This document shows, one piece after another, positions 24,233 through 31,781 of a stretch of 33,942 bases of DNA; the stretch's first letter is position 1, and each line of letters begins with the position of its first letter. Origin of the DNA: Pseudomonadota bacterium (GTDB lineage: Bacteria; Pseudomonadota; Gammaproteobacteria; Steroidobacterales; GCA-2729495). The notes beneath the pieces were generated by a model. It made no database searches and was not told the origin of the DNA. It was given only the letters and a program-made list of their open reading frames with translations. The position numbers and the translations under genes are program-made. The stretch lies in the NCBI GenBank assembly GCA_963205295.1, contig CAUJIY010000029.1, positions 1 to 33,942 on the forward strand. The letters are read 5' to 3'.

Positions 24233-27200
24233 CTAGAGCGGGAGCGCATCGGCCGGGCGGGTAGCCGCACCGGTGCTGGACGCGACACGGCATCCCCTGG
24301 CGCGCCGCCGCATGCGTGCTGCAGCGATGCCCAGCGCACTGGCGAGGAGCCCCACGGAGGCGGGTGCGGGTACTTCCGAGGCCACCACTTCGAGGCCATA
24401 GGTCGCGAGGATCCCGTCGTCGACGTAACGGGTGACCCAGGCAAGGCCGGGATCGAGTCCGGGCAGCAGCAGGTGGGCAAAGCCGGCAGCCGCACCCGAA
24501 CTGCGCGCGGTCAGGAAGTCGAAGCGGTCGCCGAGCTGCGGGTCATACTCGTCGAGCAGCGCCACCTCCAGGGTGCTGTCGCGGCTGGTGAGGGTGCCGT
24601 CCACGGCCAGCACGTCGTGCAGCGCCGCCCCGGCGATGTCGATGTGCAGGATGCCGTCGAGGGTGAAGTTGCCCGCCAGTTCGACCCGGCCTGCGGCCAG
24701 TGGATCGCCGGGATCGAGCGTGGCGGTGGTGAAGCCCTCGTTCCCGTAGCCCTGGCCCAGGTAGAGTTCGCCTTCGAGCCGGCCGTTGCCGCCCAGGGTA
24801 CCGCCCGTGAAGATCATGTAGGCGGCCAGTACGCCGTTGGCGTCGACCTGCGTGCGCCCGGCGGTCTGGGTGTAGTTGCCGCCATGCAGGCTGGCGCCTG
24901 CGGCGATGGCCACCTCACCGCGATTCCCGAAGTCGCCATGGTTGGCGATCTCGCCACGGTTCTCGAAACGCCCGGCATTGACGATGGTGTCGCTGTTGCT
25001 CACCTGCCCGCGGTTGACGAAGCGGGCGCCGGGACCATTGGTGATGGTGCTCTGGTTGTCGAGCACGCCGGTGGCATGGTTGTAGAACGTGCCCGCGTTC
25101 TCCAGCGGTGCGCCGACATCGTTGATGAACTGCCCGCGGTTGACGAACCAGGCACCGGCGCGGTTTACGAGACTGCCCGGTGCACTCGAGAACGTGCCGG
25201 GATTGAAGAACAGCGAGCCCTCGCGGTTGTGCACCACGCCGCTGTTGTCGAACACTCCGCCATTCTGGTAGTCGGTGTAGAGACCGGTGGTTTCCACGAA
25301 TGCCACCTGGCCGGAACCAATGACGACGCCCGGGTTCAGGCCGCCGCCGAGGTCGACGGCATTGGCCGACGACATCGATATATGGGTGGTGCCGGCGCCG
25401 TCGGTGAATCCGCCGTAAGACCAGCCCTCGTACGGGACTTGATAGATCAGCCCCCCGGCACCCGTGATGTGCTGGCCGGACAGCCAGGCAAAGTCGTCCC
25501 GCTCGTCGGGGAGGTAGCCATCGACGAAACTCACGTTCACCTGCGCACCCTGGGCGAAGCTCGCCGCCCCGCCGACGGCCAGCCGGTCGTAGTCGTCCGG
25601 GCTGCCGATCTCCACCTCGATGGAGGAATCCCCGTCCATCGAGACGTCACCCGCGATCGTGAGCGTGCCGGGCGAGTTGCCGGGGCGCCAGGAGCAGCCC
25701 TGGCTGGTGACCGTCGTCATGATGCCGTGGCCGGAGAGAATGCCCCCGGCGCCGCACTCGATGACGTTACGCACCTCGCCGTCGACGACCAGCCAGCCGC
25801 CGTTCGTGACGCCGATCGTGCCCTGGCCGCTCACGATCCATCGCGAGGTTACCGCCAGGCGGCCGCCGCTGCCGACGGTCATCGCGCCGTCGTTCCGGGC
25901 GCCACCGTTGATCAGCATGATGCCGTCGTTGCTGACGCGGACGCGGCCGCCGGCCTGGTTGTCCAGCGTTCCCGAGGAGCCGCGGATCTCCAGCAGTGAT
26001 CCGGCATCGTGGACGGAGATGATGTCCTGGTTCTGGACGGCCCCGCGCGCGAGGAACTGTCCGCCCTGCTCGATGTCGATGACATTGCCGTTGTGAACGG
26101 TGCCGAGGGTCGTCGCCGAGCCACTGATCATGATCATGCCGGCGACATTGTCCAGCGTGGCCGACTTGCGCTCGACCAGCAGGGTGCCGCCGGCGGACAC
26201 GCGCAGGTTTTCGACGTTGCGCTGGCCCTCGTTGACGAACGTCCCCAGGTTGATCGCCAGGGTGCCGCCGCTGCCGACGCTGATCAGGCTGTTGATGCCC
26301 TGGTTGTATCCCGACAGCGTCGTGACGCGGCCGCCGGTGTCCACAGTGACGGTGCCCTCGTTGCGCAGCTCTCCGGCGAAAGCGCCGTCCGCGAGGACGT
26401 TCACGTCGGCGAACTCATTGTTGCCGATGCTGCCGCTGAGGAAGGCGTCTCCCACGATGACGATGCTGCCGTTGTTGAGGATGTTCTCGCTCGCCTCGGC
26501 ACCGTTCCGTATGGTCAGCGTTCCCGGGTTGTTCAGGCCGATCCCCGCGTTGAGGTTGCCGGCGTAGTCGGTATCGGGGCCTTCGATCGTGAAGGTGCCC
26601 TGGTTGTAGATCAGATTGATGTTGCTGAACCGGTTGGCCAGCCCGGTGCCGGAGAAGGTGTAGTCCGCGCCCTGCAGGAGGCCGAGGGTACCGTTGTTGA
26701 CGAAGGTGCCGGTTTCAACCATCGAGCCGGCGAGGGTGATGGCGCCGTTGTTGACGAAGCGCGCGCCGGGAAGCCCGTAATAGAGTCCATTGAGGATCAT
26801 CTGGCCGTCGTTGCCGATCTGGCCGAAGTTCTGGAGTTGCGCCCCGCCGCGATTCTCGAGACTTCCACCGCTGACCACGTTGATCGCGCCGTCGTTGACG
26901 AAGTTGACCGCGTTGTACCAGCCGTGGGGATCGTCATCGACGTCCACGAGGTTGTCGGCCGGATTCGGATAGGGCCGGATCTGGTAGTCCTCGGTCCAGC
27001 GGACGAGGCCGCGCACCCTGGCCACGGTGCCGTTGTTGCTGCCCGGCGGGAGCGCCTGGGCGGCGCTCGTGCGGGTTCCGGTTCCCGTGTTGTTGACCGA
27101 AAGGCGCAGGACGTTCTCCTTGCCCCGCGGATCCCTGTCGCCCAGGATGAACGCCTTGCGGTCGTCGATCCTGCCCTCGGTCGTCTGGCTGAACGTGAAG

Positions 27201-27694
27201 GACTGCGCCTGGTCTCCCGGCTCGAACGTGTGCTGGCCGACACCGACGTCCCCGTTCATCGTCCCATCGCCGATGGCGACGCCATTGAACAGGAGGACCA
27301 CACGGTCATCGGCGTACAGGTCGAAGAAATCGAGGTAGACGTCCTGCGCGCGACGCGGCAGTTCGAAGGACAGGTCGGCAGTCCAGGCCCCGTCGAAGGC
27401 GACCCAGGAGGCCCCCGGGATGAACTGCCCGGTGGCCGTTCCAGTGCTCGAAAAACTGATGAACTGGGGGTAGGGCGTCACCAGCACGGCCGGTACGTTC
27501 GTGCCCCCCGCACCGGTGATGAGCCACTCGTTGGGTACGACGTCCGTGCCAAAGTACACGGTAGCGACTTCGTCGGCGGCACGGCTGGCGGTGGCACCGA
27601 AGAGGCCCAGCAGCACGGCGGTCAATCGCAGGACACTGCCCTGGATACGGTCGGTCGTGAAACTGGAAACGCCAGCGCCCGAGTGCCGTGTCAT
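24233..27694 (-). CDS. Large repeat-rich exported protein with PEP-CTERM sorting signal
   Basis: A 1153-residue secreted protein. ATG 27694 is followed by an N-terminal signal peptide (hydrophobic LTAVLLGLFG, ending ASRAAD). Residues about 45-240 look like a lectin-like beta-sandwich domain (TADLSFELPRRAQDVYLDFF, NGVAIGDGTMNGD). From about 250 to 970 the chain is made of short Asn/Gly repeats of the form N.G.(I/L/F).N.G., as in beta-helical adhesins. A closing domain precedes VPAPASVGLL (from residue 1108), a hydrophobic helix and RMRRRARG, the PEP-CTERM tripartite signal. Exosortase would cleave it and attach or release the protein at the surface together with exopolysaccharide. Nineteen extra residues follow the Arg cluster, which is unusual. 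No exosortase gene is in the window. Confidence 0.85.
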   Translation of the reverse strand: MTRHSGAGVSSFTTDRIQGSVLRLTAVLLGLFGATASRAADEVATVYFGTDVVPNEWLITGAGGTNVPAVLVTPYPQFISFSSTGTATGQFIPGASWVAFDGAWTADLSFELPRRAQDVYLDFFDLYADDRVVLLFNGVAIGDGTMNGDVGVGQHTFEPGDQAQSFTFSQTTEGRIDDRKAFILGDRDPRGKENVLRLSVNNTGTGTRTSAAQALPPGSNNGTVARVRGLVRWTEDYQIRPYPNPADNLVDVDDDPHGWYNAVNFVNDGAINVVSGGSLENRGGAQLQNFGQIGNDGQMILNGLYYGLPGARFVNNGAITLAGSMVETGTFVNNGTLGLLQGADYTFSGTGLANRFSNINLIYNQGTFTIEGPDTDYAGNLNAGIGLNNPGTLTIRNGAEASENILNNGSIVIVGDAFLSGSIGNNEFADVNVLADGAFAGELRNEGTVTVDTGGRVTTLSGYNQGINSLISVGSGGTLAINLGTFVNEGQRNVENLRVSAGGTLLVERKSATLDNVAGMIMISGSATTLGTVHNGNVIDIEQGGQFLARGAVQNQDIISVHDAGSLLEIRGSSGTLDNQAGGRVRVSNDGIMLINGGARNDGAMTVGSGGRLAVTSRWIVSGQGTIGVTNGGWLVVDGEVRNVIECGAGGILSGHGIMTTVTSQGCSWRPGNSPGTLTIAGDVSMDGDSSIEVEIGSPDDYDRLAVGGAASFAQGAQVNVSFVDGYLPDERDDFAWLSGQHITGAGGLIYQVPYEGWSYGGFTDGAGTTHISMSSANAVDLGGGLNPGVVIGSGQVAFVETTGLYTDYQNGGVFDNSGVVHNREGSLFFNPGTFSSAPGSLVNRAGAWFVNRGQFINDVGAPLENAGTFYNHATGVLDNQSTITNGPGARFVNRGQVSNSDTIVNAGRFENRGEIANHGDFGNRGEVAIAAGASLHGGNYTQTAGRTQVDANGVLAAYMIFTGGTLGGNGRLEGELYLGQGYGNEGFTTATLDPGDPLAAGRVELAGNFTLDGILHIDIAGAALHDVLAVDGTLTSRDSTLEVALLDEYDPQLGDRFDFLTARSSGAAAGFAHLLLPGLDPGLAWVTRYVDDGILATYGLEVVASEVPAPASVGLLASALGIAAARMRRRARGCRVASSTGAATRPADALPL

Positions 27695-27757
27695 GATGAG
27701 CCCCCGCGGTTCTTGCTGTTGTCGTTGCCGCGTGATGCTCACGGCGGCGTTCATGAC

Positions 27758-27787
27758 CATATACACGTAGACGCTGCCGCCCGACAA
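27758..27787 (-). promoter_or_regulatory. Promoter candidate for the PEP-CTERM gene
   Basis: On the minus strand TTGTCG (27787-27782) and TATATG (27763-27758) are 18 bases apart, about 64 bases upstream of the ATG at 27694. Both boxes are imperfect matches to the sigma-70 consensus. Confidence 0.35.
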
Positions 27788-27867
27788 GGCTTGCGCAACA
27801 TAAAGCAGGCGCAACGCCGGGCAAGACCCGGGACCGTGCGTGGTCTCGCCCCGGGATCGTCGGTTTC

Positions 27868-27884
27868 GCCCGGCATAGCCGGGC
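27868..27884. repeat. 7-bp perfect hairpin in the 27695-28001 intergenic stretch
   Basis: GCCCGGC and GCCGGGC flank a 3-base loop. No T-run follows on either strand. The rest of the roughly 300-base gap between the PEP-CTERM start and the hydrolase remnant holds the promoter candidate and no gene that I can support. Confidence 0.4.
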
Positions 27885-28001
27885 CTGACCTGCTGCCCCA
27901 GGGGCGGCTGCCCGGGCCCTGACGGCGTGTACCGCGGCCGGATCAGGCGGTGCCGGACAGATCGGCCATGGATGTTCCGGCGGGCCGGGGCAGTCGCGAA
28001 A

Positions 28002-28256
28002 TCAGTGCTTCATCAGCCACTCGGCCAGCGCCATGTAGAGCAGCGGTGCGTCGGAATCGTTCGACTCGTTAGTGCCGCCTGCAGCATCGGGGCTCGAGGA
28101 CAGCTTGACGATCACCATCTCGGCCACCGGATCGATCCAGATGTACTGGCCATTCACGCCGATGGCACTGGTCGTCTTGTGGGAGTTGTTGAGCGTCCAC
28201 CACTGGGCATGGTAGCCGCTGGTGATCGTGCCGAACCATTCGGGCGGATAGTACTT
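28002..28256 (-). pseudogene. C-terminal remnant of a serine hydrolase (beta-lactamase/NylB-like)
   Basis: About 84 codons remain, with a normal stop at 28002-28004. The readable part contains YYPPEWFGTITSGYHAQWWT, then SAIGVNGQYIWIDPVAEMVI and VKLSSSP, and ends LAEWLMKH. GY.AQWW followed by G..GQYI..DP...V.V.LS is the C-terminal pattern of class C beta-lactamase-like hydrolases such as 6-aminohexanoate-dimer hydrolase. The N-terminal catalytic part (SxxK, YxN) is missing. An in-frame stop appears exactly at 28257-28259, where the sequence enters an inverted repeat, so the break is at that junction. Confidence 0.78.
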
Positions 28257-28289
28257 TCAAAGCACCCGGCTTTGAACGTCCTATCCGCC
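28243..28289. repeat. 21-bp near-perfect inverted repeat at the junction of two gene remnants
   Basis: The left arm, 28243-28263, and the right arm, 28269-28289, are reverse complements at 19 of 21 positions, with a 5-base loop (ACCCG). The inner 8 bases of each arm (TTCAAAGC and GCTTTGAA) are perfect. The left arm runs into the hydrolase remnant (its YYPP codons lie in it); the right arm touches the beta-subunit remnant. The right arm contains the 16-bp string that recurs at 31423-31438. Confidence 0.75.
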
Positions 28290-28499
28290 GATGAGCCGCG
28301 CGTGCCGACCGAGTACCTGCGCTACCTGTTCGGCCCGGAAGTTGACCAGGCGCTGATCACCCTCGACGCGGAGATGGACCGGAAGAAGGCCGGCAAGGCC
28401 TCCGAGCTGATGGACCTGCTGATCGCCAAGGACTGGAAGTCGCTGTTCCACATCACCGACGTCCAGGTCACGTCGGGCAGCGGGGCCGCCGTCTCGTAG
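28290..28499 (+). pseudogene. C-terminal remnant, probably of a DMSO-reductase-family iron-sulfur beta subunit
   Basis: Seventy codons up to a TAG stop encode DEPRVPTEYLRYLFGPEVDQ, ALITLDAEMDRKKAG and KASELMDLLIAKDWKSLF. This looks like the C-terminal end of the beta subunits of ethylbenzene/chlorate/steroid-C25 dehydrogenase-type molybdoenzymes, in which a P..YL..LFGP segment follows the iron-sulfur domains. The cysteine clusters that define the subunit are absent because the gene is truncated at the inverted repeat. The family call is from memory of the pattern and moderately secure. No matching alpha or gamma subunit is nearby. Confidence 0.5.
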
Positions 28500-28606
28500 C
28501 GGCCGCCCCGGCCGCGCCACGGGCGCCGGGTGTCCTGCCGGGCGGCATTGTCGAGTCCCGTGTTCTGGGCCAAACTCGCGCAGTCTGGTTCCGGGGGGGG
28601 ATTGCG

Positions 28607-30961
28607 ATGAATTGCCGGTATGTCTTGTCAGGTGTCCTGGCAGCATGGTTGCTGCCCGTTGCGGGTTGGGCGCAGGAGAGCCTGCCATTTCCCCCGACCC
28701 CATCCGGCAGCAAGGCCGGGCCGACCATCGCGCAGTCGGCGTATGCACCAGCCAGGCCCGTGAGCCACCTGCCCGAAGGTGCCCCGAACATCCTGGTCAT
28801 CATGCTCGACGACGTCGGGCCGGGATTGCCGGCCACCTTTGGTGGCCCGATCCGTACCCCCACGCTCGACCGCATCGCCGGCAGCGGCATCTCCTACAAC
28901 TCGTTCCATAACGCGGCGATGTGCTCGCCGACCCGTGCATCGCTGCTTACGGGACGCAACCATCATCGCAGCGGCTTCGGGCAGATCGCCGAGCTCGCCA
29001 ACGACTGGGATGGCTATACCGGCCATTGGCCGGCCACCACGGCGTCGGTTGCCAAGATTCTGGGGTACTACGGCTACAACACGGCGGCTTTCGGCAAGTG
29101 GCACAACACGCCCGCCGAACAGACCACCAGCCAGGGCCCCTATGACCGCTGGCCGACCGGACGACTGGTGGGCTTTGACTACTTCTATGGCTTCCTCGCG
29201 GGTGAGTCATCCCAGTGGGAACCCGCCGTGGTCGAGAACACCGTCCGCCTGCCGGCTCCGCACCGCGAGGGGTATCACTTCACGGAAGACATGACCGACA
29301 AGGCCGTGACCTGGCTGCGGCGGCAGAACGCCATTGCGCCCGATCAGCCGTTCTTCATGTACTGGGCGCCGGGCGCCTCGCACGGCCCGCACCACATCTT
29401 CAAGGAGTGGGCTGACAAGTACCGCGGACGGTTCGACAAGGGCTGGGATGCCTTGCGCGAGGACATTTTCGCGCGGCAGAAGAAGCTGGGTTGGGTACCT
29501 GCCGGGACGATGCTCACGCCCCGTCCGGAAACGCTGGCTGCGTGGGACAGCATCCCGGCTGACGAACGGGCATTCCAGATCCGTTTGATGGAAGTCTTCG
29601 CCGGCTACACCGAGCATGCCGACGCGCAGGCTGGCCGGCTCATCGACGAGCTGGAGAAGCTGGGGCTGCGCGACAACACGCTGATCTTCTACATCTGGGG
29701 CGACAATGGCTCCAGCGCCGAAGGCCAGCTTGGCACCATCAGCGAACTGCTCGCGCAGAACGGCCTCCGCACCGAAATCAGGGATCACATCCGCGCGCTC
29801 GATGAGCTCGGCGGGCTCGATGTGCTCGGCAGCAGCAAGACCGACAACATGTATCACGCCGGCTGGGCGTGGGCCGGGTCCACGCCATTCCAGGGGACCA
29901 AACTGAACGGCAGCCACTTCGGCGGCACGCGCACGCCGCTCGCGGTGAGCTGGCCAAAGGCGATCAAGGCCGGGAGGAGTCCGCGCACGCAGTTCCACCA
30001 TGTCAACGATATTGCCCCCACGATCTATGACGTGCTGGGGATCCAGGCCCCCAGGACGGTTGACGGCGTAACCCAGCAACCACTGGACGGCATCAGCATG
30101 AAGTACACCTTTGCGGATGCCGCGGCCCCCGGCCGCAAGGGCCCGCAGTACTTCGAGGTCATGGGCGATCGTGGCATCTACGCCGACGGCTGGTTTGCCT
30201 CAGCGTGGGGACCGCGTATCCCCTGGGTACCGGGTCTGCCACCCGGGATCGCCAAGTGGGATCCGGACCAGGACACGTGGCGCCTCTATGACCTCGGGAA
30301 GGACTTCTCGCAGGCAACCGACCTGGCCGCTGCCCAGCCGGCGAAGCTGGCAGAAATGAAGAAACTGTTCGACAACGAGGCCAGGGCCAATCTCGTCTAT
30401 CCGGTTGGTGGAGGACTGTGGTCCATCGTCTGGAGCCCGCAGTCGGCACCGCAGAATCCCGCCACCGCGTTTGACTACACGCAGGATGTGGTCGGCGTAC
30501 CGGAGTTCGCCGGCCCGAAGATCGGCGCCCGCAGCAACGTCGTGCAGATGGAGGCCGAGCTGGGTCCCGACTCGACTGGCGTGCTTTACGCCCTCGGCGG
30601 GTTCTCCGGGGGTGTTTCGGTCTGGGTCGACAAGGGGAAGCTCCGTTACGAGTACAACCTGTTCGAGATCGAACGCACGCGTCTCGAAGCGACGGAGCCC
30701 CTGCCGGGCGGCAAGGTCAACCTCGAGGTCGAAACCCGCATTGCGGCCCCGAGGGGTGCGGCGGACGTCACGATCCGGGTTGATGGCCGCGAAGTGGCGA
30801 AGGGCAGCGTGCCGCGAACTGCAGCACTTGCCTTCACGGCCAACGACGCCTTCGATGTCGGTACCGACAGCTATTCGCCGGTGTCCATGGACTACTTTGA
30901 CCGCGCACCTTTCACCTACAACGGCCGCATCGGCAAGGTGCACATCAGGTATCTGCCCTGA
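28607..30961 (+). CDS. Type I (formylglycine) sulfatase, exported
   Basis: A 784-residue sulfatase with a Sec signal peptide (1-22, cleavage after GWAQ). The metal site starts at NILVIMLDDVGPG (Asp68, Asp69). The sulfatase signature CSPTRASLLTGR has Cys106, which is converted to formylglycine by a maturation enzyme not in this window. Lys163 and His165 in AFGKWHNTP are the usual active-site pair, and FFMYWAPGASHGPHH and IFYIWGDNGSS supply further metal and substrate ligands. The length and the C-terminal beta-sandwich extension (about 600-784) match the large arylsulfatases rather than the 530-residue Pseudomonas type. A G8 run lies just before the start and can serve as the ribosome binding site. 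It hydrolyses a sulfate ester in the periplasm; the substrate is unknown. Confidence 0.93.
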   Translation: MNCRYVLSGVLAAWLLPVAGWAQESLPFPPTPSGSKAGPTIAQSAYAPARPVSHLPEGAPNILVIMLDDVGPGLPATFGGPIRTPTLDRIAGSGISYNSFHNAAMCSPTRASLLTGRNHHRSGFGQIAELANDWDGYTGHWPATTASVAKILGYYGYNTAAFGKWHNTPAEQTTSQGPYDRWPTGRLVGFDYFYGFLAGESSQWEPAVVENTVRLPAPHREGYHFTEDMTDKAVTWLRRQNAIAPDQPFFMYWAPGASHGPHHIFKEWADKYRGRFDKGWDALREDIFARQKKLGWVPAGTMLTPRPETLAAWDSIPADERAFQIRLMEVFAGYTEHADAQAGRLIDELEKLGLRDNTLIFYIWGDNGSSAEGQLGTISELLAQNGLRTEIRDHIRALDELGGLDVLGSSKTDNMYHAGWAWAGSTPFQGTKLNGSHFGGTRTPLAVSWPKAIKAGRSPRTQFHHVNDIAPTIYDVLGIQAPRTVDGVTQQPLDGISMKYTFADAAAPGRKGPQYFEVMGDRGIYADGWFASAWGPRIPWVPGLPPGIAKWDPDQDTWRLYDLGKDFSQATDLAAAQPAKLAEMKKLFDNEARANLVYPVGGGLWSIVWSPQSAPQNPATAFDYTQDVVGVPEFAGPKIGARSNVVQMEAELGPDSTGVLYALGGFSGGVSVWVDKGKLRYEYNLFEIERTRLEATEPLPGGKVNLEVETRIAAPRGAADVTIRVDGREVAKGSVPRTAALAFTANDAFDVGTDSYSPVSMDYFDRAPFTYNGRIGKVHIRYLP

Positions 30962-30976
30962 TGTCCGGCGGCCTGC

Positions 30977-31204
30977 CTATTTCCTGGCCGCTGCCTCCTC
31001 CTTGGTCCGTATCAGCGCGGCGAGTCCGAGAACATGAACCGTGAGACTACCAAGATCGACGACGATCGCCTCGGGAAGCAGATCGTGTTGACCGGCAGGC
31101 TGCCGCCGCATGATGAGCGTCGCGGGCACAGACTTTCTGTGCGCCCGCCGCACCACCCGCTCTTCGTGTCCCAGTTCGCCCGAACGCGTGGTTGGCTGGT
31201 TCAT
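30977..31204 (-). CDS. Small hypothetical protein
   Basis: A 75-residue open frame with AAGGAG 10 bases before the ATG. A promoter-like TTGACG lies inside the palindrome upstream at 31263-31280. The N-terminal half is basic (EERVVRRAHRK); the C-terminal half has a short hydrophobic run (EAIVVDLGSLTVHVLGLAAL) and ends in a charged tail. I do not recognise a family. It is convergent with the sulfatase, with 15 bases between stops. An alternative reading of the same strand, 31047-31355, shares part of the region. Whether either is expressed is unclear; the ribosome binding site favours the 75-residue frame. Confidence 0.4.
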   Translation of the reverse strand: MNQPTTRSGELGHEERVVRRAHRKSVPATLIMRRQPAGQHDLLPEAIVVDLGSLTVHVLGLAALIRTKEEAAARK

Positions 31205-31262
31205 CGGCTGCCCGCTCCTTGCCGGCCGAGGTCTTTATCCGGATTTTGTATGAGGCCAGCAA

Positions 31263-31280
31263 CGCTTTGACGTCAAAGCG
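31263..31280. promoter_or_regulatory. 18-bp perfect palindrome overlapping a promoter-like -35
   Basis: CGCTTTGACGTCAAAGCG is a perfect palindrome. On the minus strand it contains TTGACG, followed after 17-20 bases by CATACAAAAT, which can serve as a -10. This puts a possible operator over the promoter of the small gene at 30977-31204. It could also belong to a repeat element, since GCTTTGA arms also form the inverted repeat at 28256-28276. Confidence 0.5.
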
Positions 31281-31422
31281 ACTCCGAGAGCCCGCTGACT
31301 CAATAAAGCCCGCCCCGACGCCAGACATTTCCCACAGCGCAACCGGCTGTTGCATCAGCCGACTCGTGCCACCACAGGTCGCCGGCTTCGCACCGGACGG
31401 CCAACACGGGGCCGAACAGGGG

Positions 31423-31438
31423 TGAACGTCCTATCCGC
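31423..31438. repeat. Second copy of the 16-bp remnant-border sequence
   Basis: TGAACGTCCTATCCGC is identical to 28273-28288, in the same orientation 3150 bases away. It forms the left border of the amidohydrolase remnant, as the first copy borders the beta-subunit remnant. The 218 bases between the small gene and this copy (31205-31422) hold the palindrome and no gene that I can support. Confidence 0.7.
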
Positions 31439-31680
31439 GACGGCGACATGCTCGCGCATCCCGCTGAATACCGTGGCCAGGGTCTCGCGACTGATGCCGG
31501 GGATCACCATGCGCCCGCCGAGATCGCGCACCATGGTGTCGGGGCCGATCAGCCGCTCGATCTCGCCGTTGCTGCCGACCGCGGCGATGCGCCAGCACCG
31601 CGTTCGGGCTCACCACCGGAGCAGCCGGCGGACAGCACCAGCGCAACCACGAGGACAAGGCGGAGTGAAAGGCCGATCAT
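31424..31680 (-). pseudogene. Remnant of an amidohydrolase lipoprotein, frameshifted/deleted
   Basis: ATG 31680 begins a lipoprotein signal peptide (LRLVLVVALVLSAGCSGG). After about 30 codons the reading frame is lost; continuing in another frame gives RIAAVGSNGEIERLIGPDT and MVRDLGGRMVIPGI. That is the start of the amidohydrolase_3 (YtcJ-like) family just before its metal-binding D.H.H motif. The D.H.H motif and the whole catalytic barrel are absent: the frame runs instead into SRETLATVFSGMREHVAVAD and then the 16-bp repeat. The intervening codons that normally separate signal peptide and this strand are also deleted. Confidence 0.68.
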
Positions 31681-31781
31681 GAACAATCCCTCATGTTCTT
31701 GAACGGCCTTAATCCCACGCGGGCGCGCCGGCATGCAACCCCGCCGCAGTGCCCGACGCCCGGCTCCGACGCAGGCCCGGC

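Noticed and set aside
24050-27922. Plus-strand open frames of 600+ codons opposite the PEP-CTERM gene
   Set aside because: They mirror the repeat-rich minus-strand gene, which has signal peptide, domains and sorting signal; the mirror frames have none.
28243-28289. Integron attC site
   Set aside because: The hairpin lacks the RYYYAAC and GTTRRRY core sites and no integrase gene is present.
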